Notes under the pieces: model-generated
Databases searched by the model: none
The model's input: only the letters and a program-made list of their open reading frames with translations
What the model was told of the DNA's origin: nothing
Assembly: GCA_034769895.1 (NCBI GenBank)
Contig: CM068367.1
Location: 706,522,885 to 706,586,884, forward strand
Origin: Magicicada septendecula
Taxonomy: Eukaryota > Arthropoda > Insecta > Hemiptera > Cicadidae
Direction: 5' to 3'
Length of the DNA stretch: 64,000 bases
Shown: piece by piece, positions 54,478-64,000 of the stretch
Layout: each line of letters begins with the position of its first letter
How positions within the stretch are numbered: position 1 is the stretch's first letter
Program-made: the position numbers and the translations under genes

Positions 54478-57423
54478 ATGGCAGAGTGGCGACAAGCAGA
54501 AGTATTTAAATTGATTGATTTGTATAAGAGAGGAGGCTCCTCTGGGACCCATCCGAGGAGGACTATAAAAGTCGAAATAAGAAACACGATTCGTGGCGTG
54601 AACTTGACAATCAATTTGGCGTGGAAGAGGTGAGTGCGAGAGGAAAATGAGAAAGGTAAATGACAAATGATTTATTTAACGTTATTTAATGTTATTATTT
54701 ATTTTAATTTATTTAACGTTAATTATTATCACAGGTAGTGGGGCAGTTCCAAAGAGAATCCAAGAAAGTGACGGCAACGGACAAGGCAGCAAACGATAAA
54801 GGAAAGTGGATTTACTTTCAAAGTTTGATGTTTTTGAAGAACAAAAATCGACCTCGATCTACACTAGAAGCAGGAATCACCGACAACTTGGAGACTTATG
54901 AGAATTTTGAAAATGTGCCAGAAGATCAGGTATTTATGAGTCATGCATTTGTACCTAGATAATATTTATCCCGACTTTGTATAAAAATGAGTTTGTTAAC
55001 ACTTTCGTTGCGGATGAGTTAATAAATAAACTCATGCCGGCCGATCAGATCTACAGGTGAATACGATGCAGTTCTTGTTAGTATTAATATTTCTCTTCCG
55101 AGAAACAAAATGACTGGTCCCCCTAATCGAATTAGGCTGCTCCAAGGATTTTCCAGAGAAAGATGGGAAATTTTACGTTGTATTTTAAAATTAAGTTTTC
55201 TTTCTATTTAAATGTCTAGTATAAATTGATTAATTGTTTAATCAGTATAAAGTAGGAAAATTTTAATTAGTTATTAGTTCGATTTATTCAATAAAATAAA
55301 AAAGTTGAAAAATACTATCAATTTCTTTAATTACGGATGAGTTAATATCAATTCATTTTAAAAGAACTCAGTAGAAATTATAAATTTAATTATGAAATTG
55401 TTATAAATGTGTAAAGATAAAAAAAGACATTGTCAAATTTAAGACAGAAATAATGACGTAGGACCATACTCGCCCGCAACGAAAGTGTTAAAACGAGATC
55501 AATTTGGTTATGTTTGTGTTAACCCCTCTACTATAAAATATATGAATATGGTTATTAACGTAGGTACGAAAAACAAATAAAACTGCTATTTTTTATCAGT
55601 AATTTATTTTTCCTTGGTATGCGTACATCTGTTTGGTTATCAATTAAAAGGTCCAGGTTTAATTTTTTCAATGACAAGAACGAGTGTACATTCCAATCTA
55701 CCCGAAAAATACCATAGAATATCAGTTAGAAGGCCCGACTGCTCTGTTCAGTAACGATTCTGCCACGAAACGTTTCCAGTGTTACTCATAAAGTAAGAAG
55801 TGAATTCCTCTTGAATTGATTTCGCTTGAGTGCTTGGCTTTCGTGGTACCTTTTTCAACTTGAGTATTGCTCCTGATGGAAGCCCCTCTACTCTCCACGA
55901 CCCAGGTATCACTTCACCAAACTATCCAAAATTGTCGAAAGTTCCGGGGGGAACTTGTACCTGTCTGCAGAATCACCTTTCCGCAAAAAGTTATGGATGT
56001 ACATGCATGCGAGCACCACCTTAGATGCCTTTTCTGGTTCAAGAAGCATTGGCTTTCTGAGTACTCTGAAAACGACGCTCAAAATTCCAAACACGTTCTC
56101 CACTACAATTCTAGCTCTGCTAAGCCTCCCATTGTAGACACGCTTAGGTGAACCTTTATCATGAATACCAGAATATGGTTTCATGATATTTGGTAATAAT
56201 GGGAAGGCGTCATCGGCTACAAACACATAGGTTGTTAAACTGTTTCTCCCAGGTAGTCTAAATCTCGAGCTGCAGGCAAATTCAGCTGTGATGAGTCAAG
56301 CATTTTCTTGAATTGGCAGTTAGCAAATATACCACCATCTGACAGCCTGCCTTGGCATCCAACATATTTTCGTACGTGAAACAATAATTTGCATCTACTA
56401 CTGCCATAAGTACAATGCTAAAAAATCCTTTGTAATTAAAATATTCGCTGCCACTTGCAAAAGGTGCCTGTAAGGTAACATGTTTCCCATCCACACTACC
56501 AACACAGTATGGGAAGTTCCATTTCTTTTCAAAGTCTTCTGCAACCATATGCCATTCTTCCGGATTACATGGGACCTGTAAAAAAAAGCACTGTATTTTT
56601 TATTTTTATGTGTTTATTTAATAAATTAATTATTAAACCCGTGGCAGACCTCTGTAAAAGTTAAAAATGACGCGTACACGGATAGTTCAAAGTTACTTAT
56701 TTATGTTAACAAATTGAATGTATTTATTTGTTTGGCCTACATTAATTAAGGGCAGCATACACAACATCTCAGCCAAGCTTCTTGCGTGTACTAGTTTTTT
56801 CATGGTCAAACCCTATTTTTCTTGCACTATCAAACATAATTTTTATGCTCCAACAGTTGTAATTACAGTTTCAATAATACTAAAAACTGGTTTTCAGGTC
56901 GACCTTTATCAAGATATAGAAACAGAAGGAGAAAAGGATGAAGCTGCTGCAACAGGGAAAGATGCTAGTGCTACATCTTCTAAATCTATGAAGCCATCGT
57001 GTCAAGAAGTTAAGACTAAATCTGCAAGAGCTTGTAAGAATAAATCAAGCCCAATGGCGAATGAGGCGTATGCTGTCATGAAAGGGCTGCTCAGTGAAAA
57101 AAAGGATGAATTTGATATTTACGGTGAAAACGTCGCCGTCTCTCTGAGAAATCTCAACAGAAGAGCTGCTACCTATGCTAAATTCGAAATAAGTAGAATT
57201 AGGATGTTACGATATCACATCGACACCAGGACCAAGTACACCATTTGGCCATTTGCCGTACACATCCAGTGGAATGCAAAGCATGCACAGTAGCCCCCAG
57301 GTAGTACTCACAGCAGCCAAAGTACTCAACTCCTTCTGCAATGAAATAAGTGGATCTGATTCCACTACGAGGCATACTTCAGCACAATTGCTTGTCCAAA
57401 CAACAACACAATTGAACCAATAG
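54478..57423 (+). pseudogene. Harbinger MADF-domain DNA-binding accessory protein (three exons)
   Basis: Exon 1 (54478-54629) starts MAEWRQAEVFKLIDLYK and, after a one-base shift, LLWDPSEEDYKSRNKKHDSW, a clear MADF domain; its 152-nt length fits one lost or gained base. A donor GTGAGT at 54630 and acceptor CACAG ending 54734 bound intron 1. Exon 2 (54735-54929) finishes the MADF domain (GKWIYFQSLMFLKNKNRPR). A GTATTT donor at 54930 and TTTTCAG acceptor ending 56897 define a 2-kb intron. Exon 3 (56898-57423) contains a Ser/Lys-rich linker and DEFDIYGENVAVSLRNLNRR, the Harbinger accessory C-terminal motif, then shifts frame near 57200 and ends at a TAG at 57421. Such proteins help bring the transposase to the nucleus and the TIRs. 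Confidence 0.82.
55000..55487. mobile_element. piggyBac-type MITE in the Harbinger intron
   Basis: Ends CACTTTCGTTGCGG and CCGCAACGAAAGTG form a 14-bp perfect inverted repeat flanked on both sides by TTAA (54996-54999 and 55488-55491), the piggyBac target. The element is 488 bp with no coding capacity. It lies within intron 2 of the accessory gene, beyond the end of the transposase gene. Confidence 0.85.
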
Positions 57424-58129
57424 CAATGTGGGACAGGAACAACCACTTTTCCACTGCAAGTGGATACCGATACAGAGCAACAGACGCCCAAGAAATACCT
57501 AAGTTTAAATTAAAACCTGAAGTTCAAAGATCTGTTTATTATTATTTTTTCAATACATTTTTCTACAAAATCTAATCAATGGCAATTATATTATATGTTT
57601 TTTCAATTATGTTTGAGACACATGTTTTTTCAATCAAAGTTATGTTAAAATACGTCTTTGTGCTGGCTTGTACTTACCCTTACATAACATTGCAAGGCGT
57701 CAATCAATGCATCACACACTTCAGGTACGATAAGGCTGATGGTTGATTTTGAGATTCTGAAAAGCACTGCCAAACTTGCAAATGAGTCTCCAGTAGCAAA
57801 AAATCTTAATGTTACCACTAATCTTTCTTTAGCTGGGATGGCATCTCTTGGTTTTCTTTCCAATTTGCGGGCCAATCACTTGAAGTAAGTATTCAAAATC
57901 TTGGCTCGTCATCCTGAGAAAATGTTTGAAACTCCCATCAGTTCTTAGTTCCCCCGCTAAAAGGTCCTCATCATCACATTGGAAATCTTCTAACAAGTCA
58001 CTTCCACTGTACGTTTTCCTCGCCTTCAATGTTGGCTGAACCCAAAACCGCTTTTTTTCAGCCTATTTTCTTCTTCCCACAACACCACACAACAAGCAGC
58101 AACGCGTCCTCTCGGTTTCGAAGTGCCAT
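55909..58129 (-). pseudogene. Harbinger DDE_Tnp_4 transposase (two exons), frameshifted
   Basis: A plausible start is the ATG at 58129-58127. Exon 1 runs to about 57678 with FLRMTSQDFEYLLQVIGPQI and, after a shift, RLVVTLRFFATGDSFASLA, the Harbinger HTH-like N-terminus. A GTAAGTAC donor follows at 57677. The acceptor TTTTTTTTACAG lies before 56575. Exon 2 (56575-55909) has [18 protein letters not shown] (first Asp), [33 protein letters not shown] in a shifted frame, FVADDAFPLLPNIMKPY (second Asp) and RARIVVENVFGILS (Glu), then a C-terminal DRYKFP tail. All three catalytic residues survive, but at least two frameshifts and a stop break the frame. It would cut the element at TIRs with TWA targets. 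Confidence 0.87.
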
Positions 58130-58320
58130 GGCGACTAAATAAAATGGTAAAAGTTATACAAGTTATATAACACGAATTTAGAGTCAAAATGAAAAGTTAT
58201 AAGTAACAAAAGTTGATTAACATGTTATATAACCTAACTGAAAGTTATAGCCTATATGACTTGTTGATTAACAAAAGTTAGGCCTACATTAACAAGTTAC
58301 ATAGTGTAAACGCAGCCTTA

Positions 58321-60297
58321 CACCGCTGGTGCGGTGTGGGGGGAACCATGCCAAAGTCGATGTTACGATTTTGTGTATACCAGAAAAACTTTAATATCTT
58401 TAAAATTATAACGCATTTTTAAATAAGCAATACACGATCCAAAAGACCAAAGCTGAAAGATTGTCACGCGATATTAACCCTGAGTGCGTGACGTCACACA
58501 CCATCATAAGATGGCTGCCAATTTAGAGTGGAAAATCACTGGTTCCCTGCGCGGAAAAATTAGTATAGCTTGGGAACGCGTATGTTAGGACGTTATTTGA
58601 GGTGCCATTTTATAAAGCTCCACAAGTACTATTAAAAAAAAAATTAATTGTGAAAGAACTTACCTAATATTATATAATACAGTGACAAAGTGTTGAACTA
58701 GGACAAATTTTCCTTAAAATTTCAAAAATGTCAAAATGTATTTACAAGAAGATAATTTCCTATCTTAAACGCTTATAAGTTAAAAGAAAAATGAATGAGG
58801 AATCCATAAAGGCCCCTATGACAGCAGCAGAACGAGTGCGGAGGATGAGGCAGTGTCGAAAAGTCGAGGCGAGTACCAATGCCAGTTCACAATAAATGAA
58901 ATGGAACTGATGGGATGCTACAAAATACAAGCAGATGAGATGTCTGAGAATCGAGATTTAGCATTTAAAATCTACTGGCGTCTGGCGATGGAGCACTTTG
59001 AAAAGTTGTTCTTCGTCAACAAGTTGGGTTTTGCTTGTCATCATATACCTATGGTTACAAAATGATTTAAATTATTTCCAGGGTAAGACCTTTTCTGCCA
59101 GAAATCTCAGCGGTAGTGGCCTCGACACTACCTACCCCTTTTTTGTTTGTGCCTTGCCTTCTGTGTCATGTCATGTTGTGATAGCCTACTTGAAAATAAA
59201 AGTTATTGCTAAACAGTTGTCTTAAACTGTTTGTTACCTACTTGTGAACTATTTATGACTGTTAGGTGCTGGCGATTATACAAGACCCATGGCCAGTATG
59301 ATTTACTCGATTTTAAATTAATACAGTATAAGGATTTGAACAAAGATGCCCCTGGTTAAGAGGGGCAAAATGCCCCTTGAAACCAATCATTTTTTTGACT
59401 ATGTAGGTTTATTACAATTGTAAAAAAATTACATTACACAAGGTTCTTAGGTTCCCATCTACCCCCTCTACAGAGGGAGGGTGAAAAATTGACTTTTTTC
59501 AATCTTTATTTTTTTTCTCAATTTTTATGAAACGTAAAGTTTCCAAAAAATTTGATCACATTTTTGGCATCAAAAACAATAAACTAAAAAATGACGGTCC
59601 CCATGGGATCATGGGATTGTTTCTAAAAAAATTCGAAAAAGTTAAAAATGCTATATCTCAAGTCCCAAAAGAGCTACAGGCATATTTTTTGTTTTAAAAA
59701 GTGTACTTTAACAATCTTTGTATACTCAAAATTTTTCAGATGTTTTCAAGTGGTGGGCCAACCTCAAAAACGCAAAAAAATACATTTTTCGGCTATTTTT
59801 AGGGGGTTTTGTTAGCCTGAAAGTAGCTAGTACTCTAAATAATATTAAAAATGTAAAATTATATTATTTTCTTTCATAATATATAGTACAAAGTCTTTTT
59901 TTTAAATAAATAAATTGGAATTCGTGAATTTTTGTTATTTTTAAGCTTATTTTTATATTTAAATGAGCTACAATTTAGTAATATTACTCTTATGTGTGCA
60001 CACATATATATATACACACTGTGTGTGTGTGTATGAATATATATATATATTTATTTATTTGACATTTGCAATTCTTATATTTAACTCATTTAAAGCTTGT
60101 TTTTTTGTATTAAATTAGAAAAGTATGCAACATACTTTAGTTTCAAATAAGGATTTTTTTTACGCTTAATAAAGAGATTTTTATTTACTCCGTGCATTCT
60201 TAAATACATCAATTATTACTATAGCAACCATTTTACACAAACAAGATTTTCATTTAACAACTCTGGTTGTACCACGGCTAGGCTAGATGGCACAACA
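58321..60297. other. Mostly non-coding; one short relic ORF
   Basis: Near 58791-58870 an ATG opens MNEESIKAPMTAAERVRRMR, reminiscent of the TAAERxRRxR start of several transposon proteins, and a shifted frame runs to 59064 (MELMGCYKIQADEMSENRDL). No catalytic domain follows. The rest (59070-60297) is AT-rich with a small GCCCCT...AGGGGC palindrome near 59349 and TA/TG simple repeats near 60005-60050. Confidence 0.4.
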
Positions 60298-60320
60298 GGT
60301 CATGGGCCTGATGCTTCAGA

Positions 60321-60366
60321 GAAGAAGAAGAAGAAGAAGAAGAAGAAGAAGAAGAAGAAGAAGAAG

Positions 60367-60396
<30 letters not shown>
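60321..60396. repeat. (GAA)n microsatellite in the left TIR, about 25 units
   Basis: 76 bp of uninterrupted GAA. The corresponding tract in the right TIR (about 63956-63978, as TTC) has only about seven or eight units. Confidence 0.95.
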
Positions 60397-60399
<3 letters not shown>

Positions 60400-61069
60400 A
60401 TATTGTGATGAAGTTATTTATTCTCGAACCTTCATTTTTGTGAATTGCAATAGTTTTTTATATTCTTTTTAAACAACTAAATATACTAAAATAGTTTATT
60501 TAAGAAGTAGATAAAGTATACCGTATTTGTTGAATGTGGACGCATACAGAAAAACTTTAAGAAGAGTATTGCACAAAGAACTACAGCCAAAATCATTACT
60601 TGTAAGTACATATGATTACTACTGTACAAAAAAATATTTGAACATTCATATAGTGAATGAACTATTGTAGACGTTGGTAAAACATACGTTTGTAAATAAA
60701 AAAAAACATTCTTAATTATTTGGTAATGATTTTAGTACGTTTGGAAATATCAATATTAAAAACATACATATATTTTTAACCTCAATTTTGCTTCCTATCT
60801 AAATATAATTAAACGTAATGTATTTTTATGTGAAAGTTTAATTACAAAAGAATAAAAAATAGTACTTAGTGTAATACACTATATGTTAAAAGCAACATAT
60901 GAAAACAACTTTTTACTGATAAATATTCATAAGTATACTTTACAGTTTATGTAGTTTTTGAATCCATACTGTTAATAAGCCTTGGTTTTAATTAAAAAGT
61001 GTTGAAATAGAATTAAACTACACATTTATTAACAAATATTATTTCTATTATTTCATCCAGTCGAACCAT

Positions 61070-61792
61070 GGCAGATTCAAATGCAGAACCTCTGTGTAAA
61101 ACAGCAAAGTGAGATAATTCCAAATGTGTTCACTGTAATATTTTTATTTGAAAAATTATCGGAGTGGGCAAATCAGTGGATACTCGTGAAGATGCAAAGA
61201 AAATAATGGATGATTTTAGAGTTTTCGTTCAAGTTGGTGATAAGATATGCTCAAAATGTCGTACTAAGTTAAGGCTTCAAAAGTGTATAATTAGGCGACA
61301 AGCAGAATCTCACTTAGAAAATGTTAAAGTTCAAGAGGAGGCGCCTATACCAATCGCAGAACTACCAAGCATAGGACATCAAGAGGATCAAAATGAACAT
61401 GGGGAAGGCAGAGAAATATCGAGCCAAGATATATTATCAACTACACCTTCTGAGTGTACTCTCTTCTACCTCTTTTTGCAAGCCTCTATGACTTCTTCAC
61501 AGACTTCAAATGATGATCCTTCGTATACATCAGAAGCTACACCACAAACTATTGAATTGTCTTATTGATACATCCTCTTCATTCACTTTTTTAAATATTA
61601 TATATATATATACACATACACACACACACACACACTTTCACTAGTGAACATTTACTTTTGGTTTTATGTCCCAAACGTTTCGACGCGGTGTCTGTCTTCC
61701 CCAGTGGGATTTGAAATACCTCTGAGGAAGACGGACACCACGTCGAAACGTTTGGGACATAAAACCAAAAGTAAGTGTTCACTAGTGAAAGT

Positions 61793-61847
<55 letters not shown>

Positions 61848-63617
61848 TATTGAAGAAGTAGAAATGCCATTTGCACGTTCGGTTTCAAGTAACGGATATT
61901 GTTTTATTTGTCAATCAAAAAGTGATCTTCATGATGTTACTTTTGAAGCAAGGATACAAGTATTCATAAAGAGAAGAATCTTTATTCCAAAACGCAACAG
62001 ATGTTGTTCTATCCATACAATAAAAAATCGATTTTATGAGAGTGAAGTAGGAAAAATTTGTATTTATTCAAACATCAGCCTAGTAGAAATTATAGAACTT
62101 TCAAAGTTTATGGACGTTCTGTCTGTTAAAGTTGATTCTCAGTTATTCAATAAGATTGCCGATTTTTCTATTTCAGAGGAATGTGTTTATGCTCTTACAG
62201 GACAATCTTGGGAAAATATCATTTCACTTTGAAATATGATGTCATCTATGAGAAATCCTGATAATCGCAATGTAACTCAAGCTGTTGTTGCATTCTTATG
62301 CAAATTAAGAACTGGCAATTCTGATAAAATAGTTTCTGCTATACTTGGTGTTGAAGATGAGAAGATGATTTCCGAATTCATTCACTCTGTTTTACAATGT
62401 TTCAAAAGGGACGTGTTACCTAAACATTTCGGTCTTCACTCTACTTCTAGGGAATATCTCATCAAAAATCACGCTGCTGCAGCTGCACAAAAACTCCATA
62501 CTTTAAGTAATCATCTGGCTATTATTTGTGATGCTTCCTGTACACGTCATCAGAAGAGTGCCAATAACACTTATCAGCGCAAATCTTACAGCGGTAAAAA
62601 AAAAACTCCTTGTGTAAACCTTTCACTATAACTACAACAGATGGATATATTATTGATGTTCCTGGACCCTTTCTTGCTACAAAGAACGATGCCCAAATTT
62701 TAGACTATTTATTATCAATTGAAAACTGACTAAGCACTATTCTAAAAGAAGGTGATATTTCCATTTTAGATAGAGGCTTTAGAGACATAGTAAGTACATT
62801 AAAAGAAAAAGGTTTTGTTGTACTGATGCCTGCTTTGAAAGGTAAACGTAATCAGTTAACAGCAAAAGAATCTAATGAATCCAGATTAGTTACAAAACTT
62901 CGATGGGTCATTGAGGCTGTACATGGAATAATTGGACAGAAATATAAGCTTTTGCATCATCAGTTGCATAATTCTCTTCTTTCTGATGCCGGTTTATACT
63001 ATCGAATAGCCTGCTTCCTTCAAAATCATTGGAAAACGATTAAATTCAGATAAAGGACTACTTGATGAAATTATCAGTCGGATGAATGCTACCAAAAATG
63101 ATGTAAATACATTGGCTGTAGAAGTTGAAAATAATAACTGGAATAGAAAAGTAACGCCGTTTCAGTTGGTATCTTCAGAGGAATTGCTCGATTTCCCAGA
63201 AATGTCATTAGACGAATTAAAATTTTTTTTCACAGGATCTTTCAGCTTTCCCAATTTGTATCTTACTTAGCAGAAATTATAGATGAAAATGGTTCATTCC
63301 CTGCGAGTACGTTAAAAATTAAACCAGAGATTGTTCGATTTGAAGTGAGGTCAACACATATAAACAGCAAAACGTATAAATGCTATTTACATTATAACCC
63401 AAATAGTAGTGAAATGGATGGAATCAAGCGTTATTGTTGTAACTGTGCAAATGGTAATAGAACAATTGGATGTTGTTCACATATCGCTGCTGTTATTTAT
63501 TACTTATCATACGGCAGATATTTGTCAAAAATTATATGGCCTGCAGAAGTTCTTACAAAATTATTTCATTTTGAGGAAGTGCAACCAGTTATTGAGGAAG
63601 ATAGTAATGAAGATTAA
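61070..63617 (+). pseudogene. DDE_Tnp_4-like transposase with C-terminal SWIM-like zinc finger
   Basis: The N-terminus (from about 61070) has two Cys pairs (CVHC, ICSKC). After an inserted palindrome, 61864-62232 continues (GYCFICQSKSDLHDVTFEAR), with one TGA at 62230, then 62236-62631. A shift in an A-run near 62595 leads to TITTTDGYIIDVPGPF (first Asp), then ISILDRGFRDIVSTLKEKGF (second Asp), LMPALKGKRNQLTAKESNES and RWVIEAVHGIIGQKYKLL (Glu) to 63053. A further shift gives NRKVTPFQLVSSEELLDFPE, and 63345-63617 encodes IKRYCCNCANGNRTIGCCSH, a CxC...CxH SWIM-like finger. The block order matches a multicopy arthropod transposase group. The copy has two stops and about three frameshifts but is otherwise complete. 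Confidence 0.82.
61557..61843. mobile_element. Palindromic insertion with 11-bp target duplication in the transposase
   Basis: AAACTATTGAA occurs at 61546-61556 and 61844-61854. Excising the insert plus one repeat restores the reading (…TPQTIE/EVEMPFA…). The insert contains (CA)n and (TA)n tracts around a near-perfect hairpin at about 61636-61797, whose arms include CACTAGTGAACA, TGTCCCAAACGTTTCGACG and their complements, with a spacer of about 25 bp. The arms carry CTGAGGAAGAC...CGTCGAAACG, as seen at Penelope-type ends. Confidence 0.9.
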
Positions 63618-63937
63618 CTTTTTTACAACTTAATATTAGTTTTAAATATTGATTATTTTGTTGAATGTAATAAATATAAGTCTGCCTTACATTTTTAAAC
63701 TATTTAAAGATCTGACTTTCTACAATTGTAGTTCTGAGTAATTCTCATTACTGGCATACAAACTGTCAACTTAAAAGTTTTGCCAATATTTTTTTTCAAA
63801 ATTAATAGCATAATACTTTTTGAATGTCTTAAAAAATGAATTACTTTATTATATGTAAGAAACAAACAGTTTTATGTCTTTTTTGATAAACAACAAATAA
63901 ATAAGGAGTCTTAATTTTTGAGAAATATCGTCTTAAT
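63618..63937 (+). other. 3' flank of the transposase, non-coding
   Basis: AT-rich with AATAAATATAAG near 63668 as a possible polyadenylation signal; nothing else recognised. Confidence 0.5.
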
Positions 63938-64000
63938 TCTTCATCACAATATTTACTTCTTCTTCTTCTTCTTCTTCTCTGAAGCATCAGGCCCATGACC

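Larger units (their letters stand above)
54159..58317. mobile_element. Full-length PIF/Harbinger transposon (4.16 kb) with interleaved antisense genes
   Basis: 22-bp terminal inverted repeats (54159-54180 and 58296-58317; start GGCCGCGTTTACACTATGTA, one mismatch) are flanked by the trinucleotide TTA on both sides (54156-54158 and 58318-58320), the classic PIF/Harbinger target duplication. Subterminal regions on both sides are packed with AAGTTATATAAC-type motifs, likely binding sites for the element's own proteins. The accessory gene is on the plus strand and the transposase on the minus strand. A piggyBac-type MITE lies inside. Confidence 0.94.
60298..64000 (+). mobile_element. DDE transposon with GAA microsatellite inside its terminal inverted repeats (right end cut by window)
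   Basis: GGTCATGGGCCTGATGCTTC AGAG then (GAA)n then TAAATATTGTGATGAA at 60298-60412 is repeated in reverse complement at 63938-64000. The match stops at the window edge, so the true outer ends may lie beyond 64000 and upstream of 60298. Between them lies a transposase gene. Confidence 0.75.

Noticed and set aside
60287-60472. ORF with a run of about 25 arginines
   Set aside because: It is translation of the GAA microsatellite in one frame; no domain and no support as a gene.

Overview
This is a eukaryotic, AT-rich, almost gene-free window made of nested transposable elements. Spliceosomal-type introns inside the transposons, a tRNA-derived SINE and the mix of element families (R1-like LINE, Penelope, Helitron, PIF/Harbinger, pogo, IS630-Tc1-mariner, Mutator-like, LTR elements with 2-3 kb LTRs) point to an arthropod, most likely an insect with a large genome. 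I see no convincing single-copy host gene. The nearest thing to one is an RBM34-like RNA-binding module carried inside an LTR retrotransposon.

Layout. 1-2.4 kb: end of a dispersed repeat and a decayed non-LTR retrotransposon. 2.5-4.35 kb: a decayed PIF/Harbinger element whose transposase is split by a tRNA-derived SINE with a 14-bp target duplication. 6.6-9.48 kb: an apparently intact pogo-like transposon with one open 588-codon transposase. 10.2-12.4 kb: small repeats, a palindrome and a triplicated primer-binding-site-like segment. 12.65-20.49 kb: a young LTR retrotransposon with two nearly identical 2.2-kb LTRs, no pol, and one minus-strand ORF that joins a gag-like coiled coil to an RBM34-like RRM. 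22.2-22.7 kb: a pogo/Tigger-type MITE. 22.9-25.5 kb: an IS630-Tc1-mariner transposase with DD82E spacing inside long inverted repeats. 25.5-27.8 kb: relics of a multicopy arthropod ORF and of a Mutator-like transposase.

28.56-32.24 kb: a minus-strand Penelope-like element (RT plus GIY-YIG) bounded by inverted terminal repeats and interrupted by a PIF1-helicase fragment and a foldback element. 32.3-43.08 kb: a gypsy-type LTR element with 3.3-kb LTRs, gag-like and integrase remnants and no RT. 44.4-53.1 kb: a related solo LTR that received a 5.7-kb Helitron with clean TC...CTAG ends. 54.16-58.32 kb: a complete-length PIF/Harbinger element whose two genes are interleaved on opposite strands, with a piggyBac-type MITE in an intron. 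60.3-64.0 kb: a DDE transposon with a SWIM-like zinc finger and a GAA microsatellite inside its terminal repeats, interrupted by a palindromic insertion with an 11-bp target duplication.

The most interesting item is the host RNA-binding module captured by a recently active LTR retrotransposon. Others are the fossil primer-binding sites inside the long LTRs, the DD82E element, the interleaved Harbinger genes, and ribozyme-like terminal motifs shared by several inverted-repeat insertions. All relationships to named families come from recognising motifs by eye; no database search was run.
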